The notes under the pieces are model-generated. The model had not been told where the DNA came from. It did no database searches and worked only from the letters and a program-made list of their open reading frames with translations. From contig CALVAQ010000018.1 of NCBI GenBank assembly GCA_944325595.1, forward strand, positions 1 to 44,771: 44,771 bases of DNA, read 5' to 3'. The DNA is from Candidatus Gastranaerophilales bacterium (GTDB taxonomy: Bacteria > Cyanobacteriota > Vampirovibrionia > Gastranaerophilales > Gastranaerophilaceae). Shown one piece after another: positions 15,901 to 22,122 of the stretch. A program made the position numbers and the translations under genes. Each line of letters begins with the position of its first letter. The first letter of the stretch is position 1.

Positions 15901-16470
15901 TTAGTTGAATTTTGACTGAGCGGCGTTAATGCCGTCTTTCAGATATATGTCGACGGCTTGCTCCACTCTTTTTAATACGTCTTTGAGTTCAATCATTTGT
16001 TCATCAGAGAAATTCTGCAAAACATACGCTTCTGCGCTAAAATTCAACTGCGGTCCAATGCCTATTTTCAGCCTGTCAAAGTCAGTTGCACCGCCCAGCA
16101 CCTGAATAATTGAGCGAATACCTTTTTGTCCGCCGTCAGAACCTTTTGCACGAAATCTGATTTTGCCTACAGGCATATCAATGTCATCATGAATGACAAG
16201 CAAATCTTCTTTTGCAATTTTATAAAAATTCATAACAGCAATTACGGCTTCGCCGGACAGATTCATATATGTGTGGGGTTTTAAAAAAATCAAGGTTTCG
16301 CCGTTGTGATTGACTTTTGCAATTTCGCCTTTAAATTTTGATTCATAACTGAACGAAAAATCAGGAAAAACGGAATTCAAACTCATATAATCCAGAGCCA
16401 TAAAACCTGCATTGTGCCTTGTAAATCTGTATTTTTCTCCGAAATTTCCGAGTCCTGTTATAAGTTTCAT
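15901..16470 (-). CDS. pth: Peptidyl-tRNA hydrolase
   Basis: Pth frees tRNA from peptidyl-tRNA that drops off ribosomes. The 189-residue protein has the family start LITGLGNFGEKYRFTRHNAG with catalytic His19 and Asn9. It also has LKPHTYMNLSGEAV, the conserved Asp in VIHDDIDMPVGKIR, and KGSDGGQKGIRSI. The length is normal. ATG 16470 is the only sensible start. The stop lies 13 bases from the aroF stop on the opposite strand, with no clear terminator between. Confidence 0.96.
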   Translation of the reverse strand: MKLITGLGNFGEKYRFTRHNAGFMALDYMSLNSVFPDFSFSYESKFKGEIAKVNHNGETLIFLKPHTYMNLSGEAVIAVMNFYKIAKEDLLVIHDDIDMPVGKIRFRAKGSDGGQKGIRSIIQVLGGATDFDRLKIGIGPQLNFSAEAYVLQNFSDEQMIELKDVLKRVEQAVDIYLKDGINAAQSKFN

Positions 16471-16651
16471 TTTTATACCTTATGTTTAAAAAAGATTTGT
16501 ACTTTATAAAAAAATAAGATAGCTCCAAACGTCACATACTTTTAACCAATAAAAAAAAGCCAAAAACCGTTTATCTATATAATATAAATTTTCAATGCAA
16601 GTTTAAACAACTATCTAAAAACTTATTATATTTTAGGGACGGAGGAGACTA

Positions 16652-17215
16652 ATGTCAACCAAAAGCAAAGCTATCGTAAATTTGAAAAGCAGTGAAAAGG
16701 TTGCAAATTTTTTGGAATCCAATCATCTTCACAAAAAAGATTTTGCTGAAATGATAGGTGTTACACTTTCTTATGTCTACAATTTGATAGACAATGCAAT
16801 TCCTTTTTCAACCAGAGGAATTACGCTTGAAAGAATTGCAACGGTAATGGATGTACTGCCCGAGGAGTTTGTTGAATACAAAATTCCTCAGGAGCCGATT
16901 ATTATTGATGATGCTGTAGAGTTTTTAAGACAACGCCAGCAGGAAAAAGGTATTTCCACAGTTCAACTGCTGAAAAGTTTTCCCAGAAAAAAAAGAGTGG
17001 AAATAGTGGACATTTTAAGAGGAGCCAGACCTATTCCGCTGGATTGGAAAGAACTTACTCTTATTGCACAGGTTCTTGATATTACTAAAGAAGAAATTTA
17101 TCCTTTCTGGGAGGAAAGAGCAAGACAGCTTTTCCAGAGTGCAGGAATGAATCTTCAAACCAATCAGGGCTTGGTTGACTCAATGTTTGACTGTGCAAGA
17201 AAATATGTAAACTAG
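16652..17215 (+). CDS. Tandem XRE-like helix-turn-helix protein
   Basis: These 187 residues appear to hold two related HTH modules. Module 1 (about 12-68) is VANFLESNHLHKKDFAEMIG then LERIATVMDVLPEEFVEY. Module 2 (about 88-152) is AVEFLRQRQQEKGISTVQLL then LTLIAQVLDITKEEIYPFW. Both end with the same spacing, which suggests internal duplication. A helical tail follows. No ligand or protease domain is present. The ribosome site is very strong (GGAGGAG, 5-6 bases before ATG 16652). It could be a transcription regulator of unknown target; the neighbouring repeat island starts right after it. Confidence 0.82.
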   Translation: MSTKSKAIVNLKSSEKVANFLESNHLHKKDFAEMIGVTLSYVYNLIDNAIPFSTRGITLERIATVMDVLPEEFVEYKIPQEPIIIDDAVEFLRQRQQEKGISTVQLLKSFPRKKRVEIVDILRGARPIPLDWKELTLIAQVLDITKEEIYPFWEERARQLFQSAGMNLQTNQGLVDSMFDCARKYVN

Positions 17216-17232
17216 TGTTTATATTAAATTTT

Positions 17233-17252
17233 GTCGGATTAGTAAATCCGAC
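17233..17252. repeat. 8-bp perfect inverted repeat
   Basis: GTCGGATT (17233-17240) pairs with AATCCGAC (17245-17252) around AGTA, 17 bases after the HTH gene. There is no T-run, so it is not a standard terminator. Confidence 0.6.
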
Positions 17253-17332
17253 CTACGTTCTTTGCGCCAAAAAATGGGTGGAGGATAAAGCAGAAATCTT
17301 TGTTTTTAGTTAAAAGTTTGTTATTATTACAC

Positions 17333-17431
17333 GATACTTTTTTCTCTTTGAGTTGCGTGTGCATACACAAGGGCATCCTGATTCGTACGGCTCGTGCCTC
17401 GCCTGCGACTCAAGCAAGAGAAAAAAGTATC
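17333..17431. repeat. 99-bp long inverted-repeat (MITE-like) element
   Basis: GATACTTTTTTCTCTT (17333-17348) is perfectly complementary to 17416-17431. After a 3-base bulge the pairing continues as TGAGTTGCG against TGCGACTCA with two wobbles. The centre contains a TGTG-CATA-CACA hairpin and a GGGCA/TGCCT pairing, so the whole can fold as a branched hairpin. It carries no gene. It resembles a small non-autonomous mobile element or a structured RNA. Confidence 0.8.
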
Positions 17432-17496
17432 ACAAAAAAGAGAAACATACGCTCTCAAAAGAGATTTTAAAATTCAGGAACAAAAATTTTCATCCA

Positions 17497-17786
17497 GCGG
17501 AATCAGACGGGCACGCCGTGAGAGGTGAAACCGAACCCAGTGCCCATGTGAGCCTAAACCACGCTTTTGGCGAACGTCTGATTTCAAGAGAGCGGAATCA
17601 GACGGGCACGCCGTGAGAGGTGAAACCGAACCCAGTGCCCATGTGAGCCTAAACCACGCTTTTGGCGAACGTCTGATTTCAAGAGAGCGGAATCAGACGG
17701 GCACGCCGTGAGAGGTGAAACCGAACCCAGTGCCCTAGCGGAGGGAAACGTTGAGTTTTCCGCAGCGTCTGATTTCAAGAGAGCGG
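17497..17786 (+). repeat. 95-bp tandem repeat, three units
   Basis: Units start at 17497, 17592 and 17687, with a trailing GCGG at 17783. Each unit starts GCGGAATCAGACGGGCACG. GGGCAC pairs with GTGCCC 25 bases on, and CGTCTGATT at the unit end pairs with AATCAGACG at the start of the next unit. Units 1 and 2 are alike. Unit 3 has a different second half containing TAGCGGAGGGAAACG, matching the type found inverted at 44503-44771. Frames crossing this array are artefacts of the periodicity. Confidence 0.93.
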
Positions 17787-17872
17787 GTGACATCTGTGAC
17801 ACCGGATTAAATACATTCTTGAATAAATAAAAAAATCAGGCTATCATTTTAACAAAATTAAATAAGAAAAAG

Positions 17873-17962
17873 TTTTCTAGGGTTCCGCACAGGTGTTGTG
17901 GTCAGGTCCGAGAGAAAACGCACAAAATTTTGTGTACACGGAAGGATAAAAGCCAGGGAGAC
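17873..17962 (+). promoter_or_regulatory. Guanidine-I (ykkC) riboswitch
   Basis: The leader matches the guanidine-I aptamer consensus piece by piece. It starts CTAGGGTTCCGCA (17877-17889), then GGTCAGGTCCGAGAGAAAA (17900 onward), CGCAC, ACACGGAAGGATAAAAGCC (17937-17954) and GGGAGA. It ends in a terminator hairpin and lies directly before an SMR exporter gene, the usual target. By the established mechanism, guanidinium binding stabilises the aptamer and prevents termination, turning on the exporter. Confidence 0.95.
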
Positions 17963-17986
17963 ATAAAAATCTCTCCGGCTTTTTTT
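17952..17986 (+). terminator. Riboswitch expression-platform terminator
   Basis: GCCAGGGAGA (17952-17961) pairs with TCTCTCCGGC (17970-17979) with one mismatch and one G-U, followed by seven Ts. Its left arm overlaps the conserved 3' end of the aptamer, so aptamer and terminator are mutually exclusive. Confidence 0.9.
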
Positions 17987-18008
17987 GTAAATATGAAAGG
18001 ACAATAAA

Positions 18009-18326
18009 ATGCAATGGATTTATTTGTTTGTGGCAGGTTTGCTTGAGGTTGCATGGGCAATAGGAATGAAATATTCCCATGGCTTTTCTCTTGTTATTCC
18101 CTCTGTTTTAACGGTAATAGGGATGATTGCGAGTTTTTATTTTCTGGGGCTTGCACTAAAACACCTGCCTCTTGGTACGGCATATGCAATCTGGACGGGA
18201 ATAGGAACTATCGGCACAGTTGTTCTCGGTATTATTCTTTTTAAAGAACCTGTGAGTGTAGTGAGAATTTTTTGTATTTGCCTTATTGTAAGCGGAATCA
18301 CAGGCTTGAAACTGATATCGGTATAA
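18009..18326 (+). CDS. gdx: SMR-family guanidinium exporter (Gdx/SugE type)
   Basis: This small multidrug resistance family protein has 105 residues and four membrane helices and acts as a dual-topology dimer that exports guanidinium in exchange for protons. The central Glu13 lies in GLLEVAWAIGMKYSHGFS; the WAIGMKYSHGF form marks the Gdx/SugE subtype rather than EmrE. The loop AYAIWTGIGTIG, with its Trp-Thr-Gly, is also standard. The ribosome site GAAAGGA is 7 bases before ATG 18009. The guanidine-I riboswitch upstream fixes the substrate assignment well. No guanidine carboxylase is adjacent. Confidence 0.95.
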   Translation: MQWIYLFVAGLLEVAWAIGMKYSHGFSLVIPSVLTVIGMIASFYFLGLALKHLPLGTAYAIWTGIGTIGTVVLGIILFKEPVSVVRIFCICLIVSGITGLKLISV

Positions 18327-18394
18327 CCAAAATACTTTCTTTTTGAAATTTAGATAGTATACTTTTTAAGCACGAAACATTAAGGAAACAAAAA

Positions 18395-19168
18395 ATGGGT
18401 ATATCAAAAATCGGCAAAACAATTGTTCCTGCCGTAAACAGAGTTGTTCCCCGCACAAGAGAAGAACTATGCAAATCTATAGATGAAGCAGCTAAAAAAA
18501 ATAAATTTTTTAGAAAATATGCACAAGAGGTAAAATCTATTAGTTCTGAAGAACATATAGAAACAATACTTGATGTACTAAAAATCTCAAAACGCGAATT
18601 TTTTGCTCAAGAAAATGATATTTTTTTCTCTAAAGATGAAAACGGAATAAAATATAGAGAAGTTTTAATAAATGATTTGATTGATGCATCAAAAAAAAAT
18701 CCGGAAGCAATTAATCTTGTAAATGCAATATTACAAAATACAAGTAAAAAAACTGCAAAATATGTTCTTGCACATATGACAACAGGGATTTTAATAACTC
18801 ATGAATTATCAAACCAAATGAGGGAACTGATAAAAGTTATTCCTGATATAGCACAAAGAACTTTTAATCAAAAATATCGTTTACCGAGTGAAAAAAGAGA
18901 TGACTTTATGATGTGGCTTGTGGTGATACTTAACTCAAAAACAAATTTTGACAAAATAGTCCCTCTTTTTAAAGAACTCAGTGTTTTTTGTGATAAAAGA
19001 CCCGAGAAGTTAACAATTAGAGTTAATAAATTTTTAAAATCAAAAGCATCGGAAGAAAAAATGGCAGACAACTACAGAGTTCTTCCATCTGTATTGGAGC
19101 TGCTCGGCAAGAAAGCAAAAAAGCTGGATGTTGTGGATTTTGTAACTAAAAATACAAATCTGTATTAA
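18395..19168 (+). CDS. Helical protein of unknown function (257 aa)
   Basis: I do not recognise this family. The 257 residues are Lys-rich and predicted mostly helical by eye, with no signal peptide, cysteine cluster or clear membrane segment. One hydrophobic patch is AKYVLAHMTTGILITHELS (about 127-145). The N-terminus MGISKIGKTIVPAVNRVVP is amphipathic. AAGGAAA about 9 bases before ATG 18395 serves as ribosome site. The gene is monocistronic between gdx and a convergent gene at 19179, which leaves no room for a terminator with a long stem. The AT-rich Lys/Asn/Ile codon use is similar to that of other lineage-specific genes here. Confidence 0.72.
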   Translation: MGISKIGKTIVPAVNRVVPRTREELCKSIDEAAKKNKFFRKYAQEVKSISSEEHIETILDVLKISKREFFAQENDIFFSKDENGIKYREVLINDLIDASKKNPEAINLVNAILQNTSKKTAKYVLAHMTTGILITHELSNQMRELIKVIPDIAQRTFNQKYRLPSEKRDDFMMWLVVILNSKTNFDKIVPLFKELSVFCDKRPEKLTIRVNKFLKSKASEEKMADNYRVLPSVLELLGKKAKKLDVVDFVTKNTNLY

Positions 19169-19178
19169 AATTTTTTGA

Positions 19179-19682
19179 TTATTTCAAAATATATCCGGTT
19201 GCCTTAATATTTCCGTTGCGATATTTCAAGACATAAAACTCAGGGTTTGTGTCGTCGATTGTTGCTTCCATATCCGCTTGTTTTTTTCTTTCGGTTTGGT
19301 CGAGCGGTTTTTTTCGTCTGTTGTTTTTATATTTTTTGGCCTGTTTTTCTTTTTCCCGGAGTTTTTTTCTTTCTTCTTCCTGGTTAACCTGTTTTTCCTC
19401 AAGTTTTGCTACGGGAATAGATGCTTTTATTATTTTTGATTCAACAAAATAGAGTGTTTTTCTGTCGTTTGAAAGAACAATCTCGTAGTGTCCCGGCGGG
19501 ATATAATTTCCGTCATAATCCTCCAGAATATACGGCATGTTCAAAATCGGATAGTTTGAAGAAGGATAGCCGTATTTTATATACGCTTTATCCTTGTCAA
19601 GCAGACCTGATTTTGTCGACGGATAAGGCAAAATATCCTCGGGATTGTTCAATGCAATAAAGTTACAGTCCATTATCATCAT
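19179..19682 (-). CDS. Hypothetical protein with basic linker
   Basis: I recognise no family. The N-terminal half contains Pro/Tyr-rich segments (ILPYPSTKSGLLDKDKAYI, YDGNYIPPGHYEIVLS) typical of a beta-rich domain. A strongly charged Lys/Arg/Glu linker follows, then a short C-terminal strand pair ending NGNIKATGYILK. The frame extends to a GTG at 19721, but I prefer ATG 19682 (167 residues). A minus-strand TATAAT at 19694-19689 would put transcription start near 19682, so the mRNA could even be leaderless, or start at the ATG at 19673. It is divergent from rsgA. Confidence 0.65.
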   Translation of the reverse strand: MMIMDCNFIALNNPEDILPYPSTKSGLLDKDKAYIKYGYPSSNYPILNMPYILEDYDGNYIPPGHYEIVLSNDRKTLYFVESKIIKASIPVAKLEEKQVNQEEERKKLREKEKQAKKYKNNRRKKPLDQTERKKQADMEATIDDTNPEFYVLKYRNGNIKATGYILK

Positions 19683-19683
19683 A

Positions 19684-19712
19684 TTTATATTATAACCTGA
19701 TTGGGATATAAT
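19684..19712 (+). promoter_or_regulatory. Putative rsgA promoter
   Basis: TTTATA (19684-19689), a 17-base spacer and a perfect TATAAT (19707-19712) lie 30 bases before the rsgA ATG. It overlaps a minus-strand TATAAT for the divergent gene. Confidence 0.5.
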
Positions 19713-19741
19713 ATGAAACACAAATACAAGAAAGAGGCTGA

Positions 19742-20758
19742 ATGAAAGGACAAATTTTTAAAATACACTCTGATTTTTATTATGCAAATACCGAAAACGG
19801 TATTTTTGAATGCAAGCTCAGAGAAGTTTTAAAAAAGCAAAAGGTCTCCGTTTTTGTCGGTGATTTTGTTGAACTTGAACAAACAAACAATGACTCAAAA
19901 CAGGCTTTTATTTCAAAAATTTGTCCGAGAGACAACTATATTCCACGCCCGAAAGTGGCAAACGTAAATCAGGTAATAATTGTCTCTGCCTTGAAAGAAC
20001 CGGATTTGGATTTTGAGCAGCTAAACAGATATCTGTGTTTTTGTGAGTATTACAATCTTTCACCGGTCTTGTGTTTCAACAAAGACGATTTGCAGGGAGA
20101 AGAAGAAATTATTGCCGAAGTAAAAGCAACATACACACCTCTCGGGTACAAAATACTTTTCACCTCGGCACTTGAAAAAAGGGGAATAAAAGAATTTAAA
20201 AAACTTCTGGATAACAAAGTTACCGTGTTATGCGGACAATCAGGCGTCGGCAAATCCTCTTTGATAAATGCAATAAACCCGTCACTCAACATAAAAACAA
20301 AATCTGTGAGCGAAAAAACAGAAAGAGGCACTCATACAACAAGACACTGTGAAATTATAAAAATAGATGATGCCTCAAATGCCAGTATTGTAGATACTCC
20401 CGGATTCAGTCATCTGAAGTTTGATTTTTTGATGCCGTCAGAAGTTTCGGGATTATTTAAGGAATTCGTTCAAATCAAAGAACATTTCGGCGAGTGCAAA
20501 TTCTCAGACTGCCTGCACGAAAACGAAACAGGATGTGTAATTAAAGACCACTCTCAAGATATTGCTCAATCCAGATACCAGAGCTATCTGCAATTTGTCA
20601 AAGAGGCAAAGGAATACAAAAAACAAATCACATACAGCGGCAAAAAGACAGAAAGCGGCTCAAAGTTTATTAACAACAGAGAAGTTGCCAAAATAAGCAG
20701 TAAAAAAAGAGTGCTGTCACGCCGCAAAAACAACCAGAACATTGATAAGGAACTCTAA
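19742..20758 (+). CDS. rsgA: Ribosome small subunit biogenesis GTPase RsgA
   Basis: RsgA is a circularly permuted GTPase that checks late 30S maturation. The 338 residues comprise an OB domain (1-65), the permuted G-domain with G4 NKDD (113-116), then G1 GQSGVGKS (165-172) and G3 DTPG (218-221), and a zinc knuckle with Cys252, Cys257, His259 and Cys265. A Lys/Arg-rich tail follows. A ribosome site AGAGG lies 6 bases before ATG 19742. The C-terminus overlaps no downstream gene when ispA is started at 20760, one base after the stop, so the genes are coupled. Confidence 0.96.
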   Translation: MKGQIFKIHSDFYYANTENGIFECKLREVLKKQKVSVFVGDFVELEQTNNDSKQAFISKICPRDNYIPRPKVANVNQVIIVSALKEPDLDFEQLNRYLCFCEYYNLSPVLCFNKDDLQGEEEIIAEVKATYTPLGYKILFTSALEKRGIKEFKKLLDNKVTVLCGQSGVGKSSLINAINPSLNIKTKSVSEKTERGTHTTRHCEIIKIDDASNASIVDTPGFSHLKFDFLMPSEVSGLFKEFVQIKEHFGECKFSDCLHENETGCVIKDHSQDIAQSRYQSYLQFVKEAKEYKKQITYSGKKTESGSKFINNREVAKISSKKRVLSRRKNNQNIDKEL

Positions 20759-20759
20759 A

Positions 20760-21647
20760 ATGCAAGAAGAAACAAAGAAAAAATTTGACGAATATAAAAA
20801 ACTTGTTGAAAAAAAACTTGATGAATATATTCCCGTAAAATATCCGGAAAAAATCTGGGAATCTATGCGTTATTCTGTTCTTGCCGGCGGGAAAAGACTC
20901 AGACCTGTTATGGCGCTTGAGACCTGCAGGGTTCTTTGCGGTACGTATGAACATGCAGTTCCAACAGCCTGCGCAATAGAAATGCTCCATTCACAAAGTC
21001 TCATCCACGATGATTTGCCTTGTATGGATAATGATGACTACAGAAGGGGAAAGTTAACAAATCACAAAGTATTCGGTGAATCAACGGCTGTTCTTGCAGG
21101 AGATGCCCTTTTGTCTTTTGCACCGCAGGTGATTTTGCAAAATACGCCCAAAACCGTTTCGTCCGATACGCTCTTGAATGTGCTCGAAGAGTTTGTGGTA
21201 GCGGCAGGTGCTGAAAAACTAATTGCCGGACAGGTTGTGGACATTGATTCTGAAGGAAAACAAATATCTGAAGAAACATTGAACTTTATTCACGAAAACA
21301 AAACGGGCGCACTGTTCAAGCTTTCAATGAGAACAGGTGCAATACTTGCCGGAGCGGAAGAAGAAAAACTAAAAGCGGTTACTGATTATGCGGAAAAAAT
21401 CGGATTGGCATTTCAGATTATGGACGATATTCTCGATGTAACATCGACTCTTGAAGAGCTTGGAAAAACACCGGGCAAAGATGCACAGGAAAACAAAGCT
21501 ACATATGTAAGTTTTTACGGTATTGAAACATCAAAAAAACAGGTAGCTTCACTTTGTAAACAGGCTTGTGATATATTAAAAGAACATGGGATAGAGTCTG
21601 ATGTCCTTCAGGCAATCGCAGACAGTATTAACGAAAGGGTTAATTAG
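20760..21647 (+). CDS. ispA: Polyprenyl (farnesyl/geranylgeranyl) diphosphate synthase
   Basis: This trans-prenyltransferase condenses isopentenyl diphosphate to C15 or C20 chains, feeding undecaprenyl phosphate and quinone precursors. The 295-residue form from ATG 20760 has an AAGGA ribosome site about 10 bases upstream; an earlier in-frame TTG at 20742 would overlap rsgA and is less likely. Key motifs are GGKRLRP (43-49), the first aspartate-rich motif DDLPCMDNDD (84-93), GDALL, and the second motif DDILD within FQIMDDILDVTS. The four-residue spacing in DDLPCMD suits farnesyl/geranylgeranyl synthases; chain length cannot be fixed by eye. Confidence 0.94.
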   Translation: MQEETKKKFDEYKKLVEKKLDEYIPVKYPEKIWESMRYSVLAGGKRLRPVMALETCRVLCGTYEHAVPTACAIEMLHSQSLIHDDLPCMDNDDYRRGKLTNHKVFGESTAVLAGDALLSFAPQVILQNTPKTVSSDTLLNVLEEFVVAAGAEKLIAGQVVDIDSEGKQISEETLNFIHENKTGALFKLSMRTGAILAGAEEEKLKAVTDYAEKIGLAFQIMDDILDVTSTLEELGKTPGKDAQENKATYVSFYGIETSKKQVASLCKQACDILKEHGIESDVLQAIADSINERVN

Positions 21648-21649
21648 CA

Positions 21650-22105
21650 ATGTACCAGATTGGCACAGCGGTGGAAGTAATAGGCAATGCTCTTATTGCA
21701 GCGGCAATAGCACAGATACTTAAAGTTATTTATTTTCTGGCTTTGCATAAAAAAATAAATTTCAAAATTTTTACCACAACAGGCGGTATGCCAAGTTCTC
21801 ACAGTGCCGGCGTAATCGGTCTGTCTATGACTGTAGGCTACAATTGCGGAATGAACTCTATTCCGTTTGCAATTGCGCTCGGGTATGCTTTTGTTGTAAT
21901 GTATGATGCCGCAGGAATAAGACGTTCTGCAGGCAAAATTGCCGCTACTATGAATCGTGTAATGGAAGAGTTTTATGCTCATCGTCCTTCCGCTGCCGGA
22001 GAAAAACTCAAAGAGCTTTTGGGACACACTCCGCTTGAAGTGTTTATGGGTGCGATTGTCGGTATAGTTGTATCTTATGTGATACATTTTTATATTCTTC
22101 AATAA
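21650..22105 (+). CDS. Divergent PAP2 family (DUF212) membrane protein
   Basis: This 151-residue integral membrane protein starts two bases after ispA. It has the DUF212/YuiD signature: GGMPSSHSAGV (about 45-55), a buried helix then YDAAGIRRSAGK (about 85-97), and LGHTPLEVFMGAIVG near the end. These correspond to the conserved blocks of acid phosphatase/PAP2-type lipid phosphatases, but the family is divergent and its activity uncertain. Coupling to ispA suggests a role in isoprenoid or undecaprenyl diphosphate dephosphorylation; this is inference. Four membrane segments are visible. Confidence 0.88.
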   Translation: MYQIGTAVEVIGNALIAAAIAQILKVIYFLALHKKINFKIFTTTGGMPSSHSAGVIGLSMTVGYNCGMNSIPFAIALGYAFVVMYDAAGIRRSAGKIAATMNRVMEEFYAHRPSAAGEKLKELLGHTPLEVFMGAIVGIVVSYVIHFYILQ

Positions 22106-22122
22106 AATGCTAATATATCTTT

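Noticed and set aside
17333..17431. Integron attC site
   Set aside because: Lacks the GTTRRRY/RYYYAAC core sites and no integrase is nearby.
17497..17786. Possible CRISPR array
   Set aside because: The units repeat almost entirely with 95-bp period and no unique spacers, and no cas gene is nearby.
17353..17802. Open frames over the 17.4-17.8 kb repeats
   Set aside because: They follow the repeat periodicity on both strands, have no ribosome site and encode repeat-derived peptides.
17898..17912. SRP RNA-like GGTCAGGTCCG motif
   Set aside because: The surrounding sequence matches the guanidine-I aptamer; no SRP helix 8 with its GGAA tetraloop follows.
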